A stretch of 64,000 nucleotides of DNA from NCBI RefSeq assembly GCF_900104055.1, contig NZ_FNJQ01000014.1, positions 1 through 64,000 on the forward strand, written 5' to 3'. This document shows, one piece after another, positions 45,172-54,814 of the stretch. Below the pieces are notes generated by a model. The model was not told where the DNA came from. It was given only the letters and a program-made list of their open reading frames with translations, and did not search any database. Position numbers and translations under genes: made by a program. The DNA is from Pseudoselenomonas ruminantium (GTDB taxonomy: Bacteria > Bacillota > Negativicutes > Selenomonadales > Selenomonadaceae). Position 1 is the first letter of the stretch. Each line of letters starts with the position of its first letter.

Positions 45172-45267
45172 AGAAGTTAGGTGTGTTGTTTGACAGTAGG
45201 AAACATGGACACTAATGTTGCAGCACTCCTGACAGTAAGTATTATTTTATTTCAGGAGGGATTTCTC

Positions 45268-46740
45268 ATGAAAAAGACACTCAGTGCAACTCTCGGTGCT
45301 GCTCTGCTGGTAGGCATGACCAGCACCACCTTTGCTGCCACGAATCCGTTCTCGGATGTACCGGCAGATCATTGGGCCTATGATGCGGTAACGCAGCTGG
45401 CTAATGACGGGGTTATTGAAGGTTATGGCGACACGACTTTCAAGGGCAATCGCAATATCACCCGCTACGAAATGGCACAGATGGTAGCCAAGGCTATGGC
45501 CAAGAATACCAGCGGTGCAGATAAGGCTCTCGTTGACAAACTGGCTGCTGAGTTCGCTGAAGAACTCAACAATCTGGGTGTACGTGTTGCCAATCTGGAA
45601 CGCAATGCTGACAAGGTAAAATGGAATGGTGAAGCTCGTTACACCTATACCAGTGATCGTTATGACCTGATTAAGAGCGGGAATGAGTTGCTGGCGAGAT
45701 TGCCGGGGCTACCAATACCAAATAATGTGCTCGGTAAAAGTAAGAAAAACAATGACAAGGTATTGTTCCGCTTACAGCCGACGGCAGAGGTCAACAGCCA
45801 TTGGAAGGTAAAGGCACGTTTGGATGCTACCAACAATATGCAGTCTGACGAATCCGGCAATGTTTCCCTGAAGCGCATCTGGGCAGAGGGCAATTATGGC
45901 AAGTTCACGGCTAAACTCGGTAAACTGCCGATGAGCGTTGACAGTGATCTGCTTTTCGATGATGAATATTCCGGTGCACAGTTGGAATATGGCAAGGACG
46001 TGAAAGTGACTGTTGGTGCAGGCCGTTGGGATCTTAAGCGTTTGGGTGCCGTGTCCTTCGCTGATTCAGTAATTGGTGATTCTGATACCATTCAGAGGGC
46101 GCTGCGTGCTGACAGCGTATCGAAGATCCCCCAAGTGGAAGATAAGTCCAAGGCTGATTACCAGGTTATCGGTGTACAGTATGATAAGGGTGGCAAGTTC
46201 TCCGGCGGTGTAGCGTTCCATCATCTGAAAAATGAAATCTTTAATTTCACCAGTATGAGCAATATTCGTAAGCTTATGGCCGGCGAAAAAATCAAAGATA
46301 AAGATGCTTATATCTGGTCAGTGAATGCTGCTTATAAGTTTGATAAGAACTCCAAATTGAAACTTAACTATGCACAGAATACAAAGGCAGATAGCAGCTT
46401 AGGTACTGCCAATTTTGTACCGGTAGATCTTGCTAAATTGAACGGCGCAGATAAGGCATATAGCATCGAGTATGACTATAAAGGTGCTGTGCCGGCCAAC
46501 CGTGGCAGCTGGGGCGCTTATGTAGCTTATCGCCATCTTGGTGCTTTCGTAGCCGCTGATCCATCCTATGATGGCATCAAGTGGGCGGAAAGAGGTTGGG
46601 AACTCGGTGCTAACTACACGGTAGCCAAGAATGTCGTGACTACGGTTAAGTATGCACAGGGCAAACAGCTCTTTGACAACCAGATTGGCCTCGACAATGG
46701 TGTGAAACGCATCTTCGGCCGTGTACAGTTCTTCTTCTAA
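45268..46740 (+). CDS. SLH-domain outer-membrane porin (Mep45/OmpM type)
   Basis: This outer-membrane protein ties the outer membrane to peptidoglycan in Negativicutes. The 490-residue precursor has a signal peptide (residues 1-24, ending TTFAA). One SLH domain follows (NPFSDVPADHWAYDAV to ITRYEMAQMVAKAM, about 26-80), then a coiled-coil-like linker (LAAEFAEELNNLGVRVANLE) and a long beta-strand-rich barrel. It ends in FFF, the expected outer-membrane assembly signal. In Selenomonas the homologous SLH domain binds cadaverine-modified peptidoglycan. ATG 45268 follows AGGAGGG. It lies between a pseudogene and the intact copy of one methyltransferase gene. Confidence 0.95.
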   Translation: MKKTLSATLGAALLVGMTSTTFAATNPFSDVPADHWAYDAVTQLANDGVIEGYGDTTFKGNRNITRYEMAQMVAKAMAKNTSGADKALVDKLAAEFAEELNNLGVRVANLERNADKVKWNGEARYTYTSDRYDLIKSGNELLARLPGLPIPNNVLGKSKKNNDKVLFRLQPTAEVNSHWKVKARLDATNNMQSDESGNVSLKRIWAEGNYGKFTAKLGKLPMSVDSDLLFDDEYSGAQLEYGKDVKVTVGAGRWDLKRLGAVSFADSVIGDSDTIQRALRADSVSKIPQVEDKSKADYQVIGVQYDKGGKFSGGVAFHHLKNEIFNFTSMSNIRKLMAGEKIKDKDAYIWSVNAAYKFDKNSKLKLNYAQNTKADSSLGTANFVPVDLAKLNGADKAYSIEYDYKGAVPANRGSWGAYVAYRHLGAFVAADPSYDGIKWAERGWELGANYTVAKNVVTTVKYAQGKQLFDNQIGLDNGVKRIFGRVQFFF

Positions 46741-46767
46741 GGGCTGACAAAATTCATAAACCTATAA

Positions 46768-46814
46768 ACCGCCACAGGGGCAGCAATAAGGCTGTTTCCT
46801 GTGGCGGTCTTTTG
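46768..46814 (+). terminator. Terminator after SLH porin
   Basis: ACCGCCACAGG pairs with CCTGTGGCGGT with an internal partly paired loop, followed by CTTTTG. Confidence 0.85.
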
Positions 46815-46843
46815 TAGTAGAATGGTAGCAGGGAGTTGATAAA

Positions 46844-47404
46844 GTGCAGACAGTCAGTAATGTAATCAATTTAGTACAGCAGTCCATCCTGCCGGCTTTG
46901 GCCGGGGCCAACGTCATAGTGGATGCTACAGCGGGCAATGGCAATGATACTTTATTTTTGGCAGAGCATGGTCCTGACCAGGCAAAAATCTATGCCTTTG
47001 ATATCCAGCAGGCGGCGCTTGAACATACCCGGTTGAAGACGGCGGCTTATGCTTCGCGGATTGAATATATATTGGCCAGCCATGCGGAGATTGACAAGCA
47101 AGTACCGGGAAATATTGATGTGGCTATGTTTAATCTTGGCTATCTGCCGGGGGAGGAGCATAAGGTAACGACAGTAAAGGAGAGCACTCGCATGGCAGTG
47201 GAGCAGGTGCTGGACAAATTGAGTATTAATGGCATATGCATCATTGTGGCCTATCCGGGACATGAAGCCGGAGCCCAGGAAGCAGTGATGCTGGAAGAGT
47301 TTTTAGGTAATTTGCCACGCAGGGATTATACAGTAGGCTGTTACCGGCTGTTGAATCATAGACAGACAGCCCCTTATGCCTATATGGTAGAGAGAGTTCG
47401 GTGA
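46844..47404 (+). CDS. Class I SAM-dependent methyltransferase (YtqB/rRNA methylase-like)
   Basis: The 186-residue protein shows the SAM motif VDATAGNGNDTLFLAEH near residues 28-44, YAFDIQQAALEHT as motif II and a PGNIDVAMFNLGYLPGEEHKV block. The last is typical of the small YtqB-like methyltransferases often annotated rRNA methylase; in Bacillus, homologues have been tied to tRNA uridine modification. The start is GTG 46844 after GGGAG. A broken copy is at 44801-45026, with the porin gene in between, suggesting an old duplication. Confidence 0.88.
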   Translation: MQTVSNVINLVQQSILPALAGANVIVDATAGNGNDTLFLAEHGPDQAKIYAFDIQQAALEHTRLKTAAYASRIEYILASHAEIDKQVPGNIDVAMFNLGYLPGEEHKVTTVKESTRMAVEQVLDKLSINGICIIVAYPGHEAGAQEAVMLEEFLGNLPRRDYTVGCYRLLNHRQTAPYAYMVERVR

Positions 47405-47412
47405 ATGAAATA

Positions 47413-47460
47413 AAAAAGTCCGGAAGAACCTTGGAAAAGGATCTTTCGGACTTTTTTTTA
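47413..47460. terminator. Bidirectional terminator between methyltransferase and phosphoribosyltransferase
   Basis: AAAAGTCCG with CGGACTTTT plus an inner AAGAACCTT/AAGGATCTT pairing. It has A- and T-runs on both sides, serving the two convergent genes. Confidence 0.88.
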
Positions 47461-48009
47461 TTCAGCTTCAAAGAGGGGCAGGGCTTCGAGGAAGATGATA
47501 TCATCCCGTTTGGCTGCATCGCCCTCAGCCAGTACGCAGGCCTGGCCGATTACCTTGCCGCCGGCTTTTTCCGTGAGTTCGGTCAGGGCTTTCATGGAAC
47601 CACCTGTGCTGATTACGTCGTCCAGCAGCAGGACGTTCTTGCCCTTGAGACGGTCAACATCTACGCCATCGAGGCAGAGTTTCTGTACGCCCTTGGTGGT
47701 GATGGAGACATCTTCCACCCAGACGGCGTTTTCCATATAGGCCTTGACGGATTTGCGGGCTACGACATAGCGTTCCATGCCGAGCTCGCGGGCCAGGTCG
47801 GCAGCCAAAGGAATGCCCTTGGTTTCAGCCGTGAGGATTACGTCAGTCTCGGCTGGAATCTTCTTGGCCAGATCCTTGGCACAGGCCAGCGTCAAATCCG
47901 GATCGCCGAGCATGATGAAGCCTGCAATCGCTAATTTGTCCGTAACATTCAAAATGGGCAGCGAACGCTTGCAGCCAGCCACCGTCAGATCATAAAATCT
48001 ATTTGCCAT
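47458..48009 (-). CDS. Phosphoribosyltransferase family protein (adenine PRTase-like)
   Basis: The 183-residue protein has the PRPP-binding motif VLLLDDVISTGGSMKAL near residue 127 and the ILTAETKGIPLAADLAREL flexible-loop region typical of type I purine phosphoribosyltransferases. It would convert a free purine base and PRPP to the nucleotide. The family includes Apt, Xpt and uncharacterised relatives; the N-terminus (MANRFYDLTVAGCKRSLPILNV) differs from classical Apt, so substrate is open. GAGGAG lies 10 nt before ATG. It is convergent with the methyltransferase and divergent from surE. Confidence 0.85.
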   Translation of the reverse strand: MANRFYDLTVAGCKRSLPILNVTDKLAIAGFIMLGDPDLTLACAKDLAKKIPAETDVILTAETKGIPLAADLARELGMERYVVARKSVKAYMENAVWVEDVSITTKGVQKLCLDGVDVDRLKGKNVLLLDDVISTGGSMKALTELTEKAGGKVIGQACVLAEGDAAKRDDIIFLEALPLFEAE

Positions 48010-48081
48010 ATAATAATACTCCTCGCTTGAGAATTTTTACCCACCTATTATACGCTCTTTTTTCCCTTAGCGCAAATATTA

Positions 48082-48111
48082 TTGTACGAAAGTGCCGAAA
48101 TTGTGTAAAAT
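48082..48111 (+). promoter_or_regulatory. Putative promoter for surE
   Basis: TTGTAC (48082-48087), 18 nt and TAAAAT (48106-48111), 32 nt upstream of the chosen surE start. Confidence 0.5.
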
Positions 48112-48143
48112 AGGGATAGCGTATGAACGGAGGAGGAAGATTT

Positions 48144-48899
48144 TTGCGTATTTTACTATCAAATGATGACGGTGTAAAGGCCGCAGGTCTGGAAGCATTG
48201 GTGCAGGCTCTATATCAGGAGCACGAAGTGATCGTGGCTGCACCCATGCAACAGCAGAGCGGCATGAGCAACGCCCTGACCATTGGCAAACCCATTGAAG
48301 TGGCTCGGGATAAAACTTTGGAGGAGAAATACGGCATTGAAGCCTGGGCCATCGGCGGCACGCCGGCGGACAGCGCCAAGCTTTATATTGAAGCCTTTAT
48401 GACAGAAGACAGGCCAATCGATCTGGTGATTTCCGGCATCAATCATGGGGCGAACCTGGCGACGGATATCATCTATTCTGGCACGGTGGGCGCAGCGATG
48501 GAAGGTTATTTTCACGATATCCCGGCGTTTGCCTTATCAATCGATGTGGACAGCCAGCTGACCTATCAGGAGGCGGCGAAGATATTTGCCCGGGATTTCC
48601 GGAAACTGATGCCTGAGGAGGGAAAATGTTTCCTGTTCAATCTGAATTTCCCGCTATTCCTCAAGGATGATGTGCCACAGTATGTCTTCGGGCGGCAGGG
48701 CAAGCGGGATTATCTCAATGCCTTTACCAAAGAGGAACGGGACGGCAAGGTTTTCTATACCATGGCCGGGGAAATCTATGACCGGGATAAGGGCAATGCC
48801 ACGGATATCTATGCCACGGAGCAGGGCTATATTTCCATTACGCCGCTCGTGGCTGATCTGACGGATTATATGGAACTGGACAAGCGGTTGGAAAAATAA
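48144..48899 (+). CDS. surE: 5'/3'-nucleotidase SurE
   Basis: SurE is a metal-dependent nucleoside monophosphate phosphatase linked to stationary-phase survival. The 251-residue protein starts RILLSNDDGVKAAGLEAL, the acidic NDDG metal site, followed by VVAAPMQQQSGMSNALT and SGINHGANLATDIIYSGTVGAAMEG, both diagnostic. The start is TTG 48144, 7 nt after GGAGGAGGAAG; ATG 48123 lies upstream of that ribosome site and is unlikely. A third phosphatase acting on nucleotides in the window, but this one is cytoplasmic. Confidence 0.95.
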   Translation: MRILLSNDDGVKAAGLEALVQALYQEHEVIVAAPMQQQSGMSNALTIGKPIEVARDKTLEEKYGIEAWAIGGTPADSAKLYIEAFMTEDRPIDLVISGINHGANLATDIIYSGTVGAAMEGYFHDIPAFALSIDVDSQLTYQEAAKIFARDFRKLMPEEGKCFLFNLNFPLFLKDDVPQYVFGRQGKRDYLNAFTKEERDGKVFYTMAGEIYDRDKGNATDIYATEQGYISITPLVADLTDYMELDKRLEK

Positions 48900-48993
48900 G
48901 AAAAAAAGTGACGGCAGGCGCGTTTTCATGTTACAATAAAGTTTAAGATTTTATTCATATTATACTTATCTATGTAATAGGGAGGGCATTACC

Positions 48994-50235
48994 ATGAAAT
49001 CAATGATTCGCGATATTAAGCTGGCTCCGTCCGGCCATGATAAAATTGAATGGGTAAAGAATTTTATGCCGGTTATGCGGGCTGTGGATGAAGAATTTTC
49101 CAAGACCAAGCCCTTCGCTGGCAAAAAAATGGTGATTACCCTGCATCTGGAAGCCAAGACCGCCTATATGGCCGAGGTCTTCATGCATGCCGGGGCAGAA
49201 GTGGCCATTACGGGCAGCAATCCGCTTTCCACGCAGGATGATGTGGCCGCAGCCCTCGTAGAAGACGGCGTCAACGTCTTTGCTTGGCATGACTGCACGG
49301 AAGAGGAATACTTCAAGTTCATCGATGAAGCGCTGAAGATTGAGCCGGATTTCATCATCGATGATGGCGGCGACCTCGTGCATGCCCTGCATACCACTCA
49401 TCGTGATTGCCTGCCAAAGATTGTCGGCGGTTCCGAGGAAACCACCACGGGCGTGCATCGTCTGCGCGGCCTGGCGCAGGAAGGTAAGCTGGAATTCCCG
49501 ATGATCGCGGCCAACGATGCCTATATGAAGTTCCTGTTTGATAACCGTTATGGCACGGGCCAGTCCACTTGGGATGGTATCATGCGCACGACGAACCTCG
49601 TGATTGCGGGCAAGACCGTGGTTATCGCTGGCTATGGATGGTGCGGCAAGGGCGGCGCTATGCGTGCCCGCGGCCTCGGTGCTAACGTCGTGATTACGGA
49701 AGTAGATCCAATCAAGGCTATCGAAGCGGTCTTTGACGGCTTCCGCGTGATGCCCATGGACGAAGCGGCAAAGATTGGCGATATCTTCCTGACGCTGACT
49801 GGTGATAAGGACGTTATCGTCAAGCGTCATTTCGAGTCCATGAAGGATGGCGCTATGCTGGCCAACTCCGGTCATTTTGACTGCGAAATCAACATTCCGG
49901 AACTGGAAAGCCTGTCCAAGTCTCGCCGCAAGGTGCGCAATAATATCGAAGAATTCCTGCAGCCCGATGGCCGCAAGATCTACCTGCTGGCCGAAGGCCG
50001 TCTTGTAAATTTGGCTGCTGGCGACGGCCACCCGGCTGAAATCATGGACCTGTCCTTCGGCGTGCAGTTCTTCTCCATGATGCACCTCTTGGAACATGGC
50101 CAGGAACTGGCGAAGGAAGTTCATCTGATGCCCAATGAGGTCAATGTGAAACTGGCCGAGCTGAAATTGAAATCCTTGGGAATGGCCATCGACACGCTCA
50201 CGCCGGAACAGCGGGCTTATCTCAATCTGGAATAA
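48994..50235 (+). CDS. ahcY: Adenosylhomocysteinase (short, archaeal/Thermotoga-like type)
   Basis: AhcY hydrolyses S-adenosylhomocysteine, or S-inosylhomocysteine in some lineages, to homocysteine and the nucleoside, using bound NAD. The 413-residue protein shows LEAKTAYMAEV, DDGGDLVHALHT, EETTTGVHRL, the NAD loop VVIAGYGWCGKGGAMRARGLGANVVI and the GHFDCEINI block. It lacks the insert of longer bacterial forms, and its C-terminus (LTPEQRAYLNLE) resembles archaeal and Thermotoga enzymes rather than ending in the usual DHYRY. The deaminase gene follows 14 nt downstream. Confidence 0.95.
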   Translation: MKSMIRDIKLAPSGHDKIEWVKNFMPVMRAVDEEFSKTKPFAGKKMVITLHLEAKTAYMAEVFMHAGAEVAITGSNPLSTQDDVAAALVEDGVNVFAWHDCTEEEYFKFIDEALKIEPDFIIDDGGDLVHALHTTHRDCLPKIVGGSEETTTGVHRLRGLAQEGKLEFPMIAANDAYMKFLFDNRYGTGQSTWDGIMRTTNLVIAGKTVVIAGYGWCGKGGAMRARGLGANVVITEVDPIKAIEAVFDGFRVMPMDEAAKIGDIFLTLTGDKDVIVKRHFESMKDGAMLANSGHFDCEINIPELESLSKSRRKVRNNIEEFLQPDGRKIYLLAEGRLVNLAAGDGHPAEIMDLSFGVQFFSMMHLLEHGQELAKEVHLMPNEVNVKLAELKLKSLGMAIDTLTPEQRAYLNLE

Positions 50236-50249
50236 TAGGAGGAAGAATC

Positions 50250-51530
50250 TTGAAGACTTTAATCAAAGACGTATATGTGGTGCTGCCGGATGGCACGACA
50301 CCATTGACCAATATCATGCTCGATGGCAATAAGATTGCCGCTATCGGCGAAGTGCCTGAAGATTTCCGTCCGGGCAAGGTAATCGATGGCAAGAATCATC
50401 TGGCTGTGCCGGGGTTTGTCAATGCGCATACCCATGCCTCCATGACGCTCCTGCGCAGCTATGCCGATGATATGGCGTTGATGGATTGGCTCAATAATAT
50501 GATTTGGCCAGCCGAAGCCAAGATGGATGAAGAGGATATCTACTGGGGTGCTATGCTGGCCATGGTGGAAATGGTGCGTTCCGGCACCACCACCTTTGCC
50601 GATATGTATGGCCCGTATATGAACCGGGTAGCGGAGGCAACGATGGATGCCGGTATCCGTGGTGTGCTCTGCCGCGGCATCATCGGCGTGGCGCCGGACG
50701 GGGAAAAGAAACTGCAGGAAAATGTGGAGCTTTATAAGGAATTCCATGGTGCCAATAATGGCCGTATCTCCGTGATGTTCGGCCCCCATGCGCCCTATAC
50801 CTGTCCGCCAGATTTCCTCAAGAAAGTGGCCAAGGCTGCGCAGGAGCTGGGGGCAGGGATTCATATCCATATGCATGAGACGAAAATCGAGGTAGAGGAC
50901 TCACTCAAACAGTATGGCAAACGTCCTTTTGCCTGGGTGGAAGAAACGGGAATTTTCGACAATGACCATGTATTGGCTGCTCACTGTGTGCATCTGGATG
51001 ACAATGATATTGAAATCATCAAAAAACATAACATTGCAGTTGCCCATAATCCCGGAAGCAATATGAAGCTGGCCAGCGGTTTTGCCCCGGTAACCCGTCT
51101 ACTCAAAGAAGGTGTAGTTACGGCTCTGGGTACGGATGGTGCTTCCTCTAACAATAATCTGGATATGCTGGAAGAAGTGAATCTAGCGGCAATGCTCCAT
51201 AAGGTCAACGAATACGATCCTCTGGCCGTTCCTGCTTTTGAAGCTCTGAAGATGGGCACGGAATACGGCGCTCAGGCTGTGGGACTTGATAATTTGGGCC
51301 GTCTAGAGACTGGCGCCAAGGCTGATATCACACTTTGGGATATGAACAGCGCCGCTTGGTTCCCGCGCAATAATCTCATTTCGCTGCTGGTCTATGCCGC
51401 TAATTCCAGTTCCGTGGATACGGTCATCTGTGACGGTCAGGTCATCATGGAAAATCGCGAGCTCAAGACGCTTGATGAAGAGCGTATCTTCTTCGAGGCC
51501 CAGCGCTGTGCTGAACGCATCACAAAGTAA
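50250..51530 (+). CDS. mtaD: 5-methylthioadenosine/S-adenosylhomocysteine deaminase
   Basis: An amidohydrolase-superfamily deaminase converting SAH or methylthioadenosine to the inosine form. The 426-residue protein has the metal motif VNAHTHASMTLLRSYADD, HMHETKIEVEDSLK, AAHCVHLDDND and the catalytic Asp in LGTDGASSNNNLDM. This matches the MtaD/TM0936 group. The start is TTG 50250 after AGGAGGAAGAATC. It is directly downstream of ahcY, so the operon may route SAH through S-inosylhomocysteine before hydrolysis. Confidence 0.93.
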   Translation: MKTLIKDVYVVLPDGTTPLTNIMLDGNKIAAIGEVPEDFRPGKVIDGKNHLAVPGFVNAHTHASMTLLRSYADDMALMDWLNNMIWPAEAKMDEEDIYWGAMLAMVEMVRSGTTTFADMYGPYMNRVAEATMDAGIRGVLCRGIIGVAPDGEKKLQENVELYKEFHGANNGRISVMFGPHAPYTCPPDFLKKVAKAAQELGAGIHIHMHETKIEVEDSLKQYGKRPFAWVEETGIFDNDHVLAAHCVHLDDNDIEIIKKHNIAVAHNPGSNMKLASGFAPVTRLLKEGVVTALGTDGASSNNNLDMLEEVNLAAMLHKVNEYDPLAVPAFEALKMGTEYGAQAVGLDNLGRLETGAKADITLWDMNSAAWFPRNNLISLLVYAANSSSVDTVICDGQVIMENRELKTLDEERIFFEAQRCAERITK

Positions 51531-51556
51531 TAATGTAATATGGTTGAGGTGATCCC

Positions 51557-54142
51557 TTGAATAAGAAAGTAGCGGAGCGAAAGACTGCTCCGCGGCGCAG
51601 AAAGGCCTCCGGCAGGAAAAAGACAACGGCAAAGCCTGCCGCCAATCCCGAACGCAAGTATGAACTCTGGGGCCTTCTCTTAGTGGCGGTAAGCCTTATC
51701 TCCATTTGCGGCCTTTGTGGCCTGAACGTCGGCTTTGTCGGGGTGTACTTTGCCAAATGCCTGCATTATATGTTTGGCATAGGGGCAATCGTGATTTCCT
51801 TGCTGATACTATTGATTGGCTATCAGTATATCGTGAAACACCATGGACTGGTGTACAGTCCGAGATTTTTTGGCATGGGCTTATTGTTCCTGTCCGTGCT
51901 GGCTATTTGGCATAGTTTTGCCATTGAGCCGGGCGCCGAGATCCTGCCGGAAAGCCTGCCCCAAGGGGGCGGCCTGCTGGCAGGCGGCTTGCTTCTGATC
52001 CTGCGGAAGTTCTTTGGTGTGGATGGTTCAACTATCCTGTTGGTTGCTGGCGTGATTGGTTCTGTCCTTTTGAGTACGACCTGGTCTTTGGCCAATGGTG
52101 TACGGCGCACCCAGCGCACGGCGGCCAGAAGCGCGGTTGCCACGGGCAAGGCTATGGCCGTAGCCTATGAAAAAGTGGCCGATGTCAGTGAGCGCATGGA
52201 AGAAAAGGTAGTTGAGAAGGTAAAAGCCTCCTTCTATAATCAGGAGGCAGATGATCGTTTTGCTCAGCCGCCTTTGGCGGAAGAAGAACAGCCGGCTGCA
52301 GTTCATAAGCCTGTGGCCGATAATCCTTTTGGCATAGAACCGGAGCCGGAACCGCAGGCAGAGGATTTGCCACAGTTTACCATTGAATACGGCCGGGCAG
52401 ACAATGAGCCGGATTTTGAGGAGGAAGAGGCTGAATTGGGCTTGGCCGATGACTTTATGCCTCTTGACCAGTCAAGTGATCAGTCAGATCAGACCAGTCA
52501 GATTGACCGTCAGCCGGCCATCAATGTAGCCCAGCCTAAGCCGGTGGCACCATCTGCCAAGCCGATGAAGGATGCCGCCAAGCGCACGGCCATGCCCAGC
52601 TATGGGGAGATTGCTCCCATCATGCCGGCGGCCGCCATTCTTGATGGTTCGGAAAAGGCCGTGGAAGAGGCTCCCAAGCCTGTCAAGCCCTATGTACTGC
52701 CGAAAGTTACGGAAATCCTCAGCAAGCATGTCAAGGCGCAGAATACGGAACTAGAGCTCGAGATTGCTGATAATGCCCGTACCCTGCAGCAGACCTTGGC
52801 TGACTTCAAGGTCAAGGCCAATATATTGAATGCCTGCCATGGCCCGGCGGTTACCCGCTATGAACTGGAACCGGCTCCAGGCGTCAAAGTCAGCAAGATC
52901 ACCAATTTGGCTGATGATATTGCCCTGCGGCTGGCCGCGGCTTCCGTGCGCATCGAGCAGATCCCGGGCAAGAGTGCCATCGGCATTGAAGTGCCGAACA
53001 GGGAGCTCGAAGGCGTACAGCTTCGGGAAGTGCTGGAAAATGCCAAATTCGACAAGGCTAAATCAAAATTGACCGTTGGTTTGGGCATGGATATCGGCGG
53101 GCAGGGCATCTTTGCCGACTTGGGCAAGATGCCGCATCTGTTGGTAGCCGGTGCCACGGGTTCTGGTAAATCCGTCTGCATCAATACGCTGATCACGAGT
53201 ATCCTGTTCAAGGCCAAGCCGGATGAAGTGAAATTCATTCTGGTAGATCCCAAGATGGTCGAACTGTCCAACTATAATGGCATTCCCCATCTGATGGTGC
53301 CCGTGGTTACCGATGCGAAGAAAGCCGCATCGGTACTCAACTGGTCGGTGCAGGAGATGGAGAAGCGCTATAGCAAGTTTGCGGAAAAAGGTGTCCGCAA
53401 TATGCAGGGCTATAACGACAGCTTCCCCGATGATAAGATGCCGGCCATTGTCATCATCATCGACGAGTTGGCCGACCTCATGATGGTCGCGCCCCATGAC
53501 GTGGAAGATGCCATCTGCCGTTTGGCGCAGAAAGCCCGTGCGGCTGGTATCCATATGGTGCTGGCCACCCAGAGACCGTCCGTGGATGTCATCACAGGCA
53601 TCATCAAGGCCAATGTGCCGTCGAGAATCTCCTTTGCCGTATCGAGTCAGATTGACTCCCGCACGATTCTTGACCGCAGCGGTGCCGAAAAACTCCTGGG
53701 CCGCGGCGATATGCTCTTTTTCCCGATTGGCGCCTCTAAGCCCCGCCGCGTGCAGGGCGCTTTTATCAGCGATGGGGAAGTGGAAAAGCTTCTGGAATTT
53801 ATCCGCGCTCAGGGGCAGGAAATGGAACCCAACGAGGAAATCGAAGCCTTCACCCAGCGGGAAATGGAAGCCGCCAGCGAAGAGGAGAGCGGCAAGAGCG
53901 GCGGTGCACGCAGTGCACCTAAGACCGATGCCCTGCTTAACGATGCAGTCAATCTCGTGATGAGTACGGGACAGGCTTCGGCATCGAGCATCCAGCGCCG
54001 CTTCCATATCGGTTATACAAGAGCGGCAAGGCTTATTGATACCATGGAAGAGCTCAATATCGTCGGCCCGAACATTGGCAGCAAGCCTCGGGAAATATTG
54101 ATGACTACAGAACAGGCTTTGGAAGTCCTGGCCAATGCATGA
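51557..54142 (+). CDS. ftsK: DNA translocase FtsK/SpoIIIE
   Basis: A septal DNA pump that clears chromosomes from the division site. The 861-residue protein has a basic N-terminus, about four to five membrane helices (residues 40-185), a linker rich in acidic residues, Gln and Pro (about 200-385), and the motor domain. The motor has Walker [13 protein letters not shown] near 533 and [15 protein letters not shown] as Walker B, then [23 protein letters not shown]. The last ~65 residues are the winged-helix gamma domain that reads KOPS-like sites ([19 protein letters not shown]). The start is TTG 51557 after GAGGTG. Confidence 0.96.
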   Translation: MNKKVAERKTAPRRRKASGRKKTTAKPAANPERKYELWGLLLVAVSLISICGLCGLNVGFVGVYFAKCLHYMFGIGAIVISLLILLIGYQYIVKHHGLVYSPRFFGMGLLFLSVLAIWHSFAIEPGAEILPESLPQGGGLLAGGLLLILRKFFGVDGSTILLVAGVIGSVLLSTTWSLANGVRRTQRTAARSAVATGKAMAVAYEKVADVSERMEEKVVEKVKASFYNQEADDRFAQPPLAEEEQPAAVHKPVADNPFGIEPEPEPQAEDLPQFTIEYGRADNEPDFEEEEAELGLADDFMPLDQSSDQSDQTSQIDRQPAINVAQPKPVAPSAKPMKDAAKRTAMPSYGEIAPIMPAAAILDGSEKAVEEAPKPVKPYVLPKVTEILSKHVKAQNTELELEIADNARTLQQTLADFKVKANILNACHGPAVTRYELEPAPGVKVSKITNLADDIALRLAAASVRIEQIPGKSAIGIEVPNRELEGVQLREVLENAKFDKAKSKLTVGLGMDIGGQGIFADLGKMPHLLVAGATGSGKSVCINTLITSILFKAKPDEVKFILVDPKMVELSNYNGIPHLMVPVVTDAKKAASVLNWSVQEMEKRYSKFAEKGVRNMQGYNDSFPDDKMPAIVIIIDELADLMMVAPHDVEDAICRLAQKARAAGIHMVLATQRPSVDVITGIIKANVPSRISFAVSSQIDSRTILDRSGAEKLLGRGDMLFFPIGASKPRRVQGAFISDGEVEKLLEFIRAQGQEMEPNEEIEAFTQREMEAASEEESGKSGGARSAPKTDALLNDAVNLVMSTGQASASSIQRRFHIGYTRAARLIDTMEELNIVGPNIGSKPREILMTTEQALEVLANA

Positions 54143-54296
54143 TTGCTGCTAACATTTTGACATTAATCCAAAATGCTCTGCGAGATTTCTGGCAGAGCAT
54201 TTTGCTGTGTCTGGATATAATTTGCAGAGATTTATTGCTCTTTTGTCCATAATTCGCTATAATAGGGGCGTTGAAAAAAATTCGAGGTGTACGAGA

Positions 54297-54788
54297 TTGC
54301 ATATTGTATTGATAGAGCCGGAAATTCCCGGCAATACGGGTAATATTGCCCGGCTGTGTGCCGCTACCGGCATTGAACTGCATCTGGTCAAGCCCCTGGG
54401 CTTTTCCACGGATGACAAGCATTTGAAACGGGCAGGACTAGACTACTGGCATCTGGTCAAGGTTCATTACCATGAGAACTTTGCCGAAGTGCTGGAAAAA
54501 TATCCGGATCATAATTTTTACTACTGTTCCACCAAGGCTCCCCATGCCCATACGGAAGTGCAGTATACTTCCGAGGACATGCTGGTCTTTGGCAAGGAGT
54601 CGGCAGGAATTCCTGAGGAAATCTTGAATGCGCATTGGGATTCCTGCGTGCGCATCCCGATGATTGAGGAGGCACGTTCTCTGAACCTGTCCAATGCCGT
54701 GGCTGTCGTGGCCTATGAGGCCCTGAGACAGCTGGATTTCGGACAGCTGGAGGAAGTGGGCCCTGGCCTGCGCATGTGGAAAAAATAA
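54297..54788 (+). CDS. trmL: tRNA (cytidine(34)-2'-O)-methyltransferase
   Basis: A SPOUT-fold methyltransferase modifying the wobble base of certain leucine tRNAs. The 163-residue protein opens HIVLIEPEIPGNTGNIARLCAATG and has LVFGKESAGIPEEIL and RIPMIEEARSLNLSNAVAVVAYEALRQ, the knotted SAM site. The start is TTG 54297, about 10 nt after CGAGGTG; the upstream open frame to 54207 is unlike TrmL. It is followed by murB after 26 nt. Confidence 0.94.
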   Translation: MHIVLIEPEIPGNTGNIARLCAATGIELHLVKPLGFSTDDKHLKRAGLDYWHLVKVHYHENFAEVLEKYPDHNFYYCSTKAPHAHTEVQYTSEDMLVFGKESAGIPEEILNAHWDSCVRIPMIEEARSLNLSNAVAVVAYEALRQLDFGQLEEVGPGLRMWKK

Positions 54789-54814
54789 AAAGTAACGAGG
54801 AAGAGAAAGCAACA

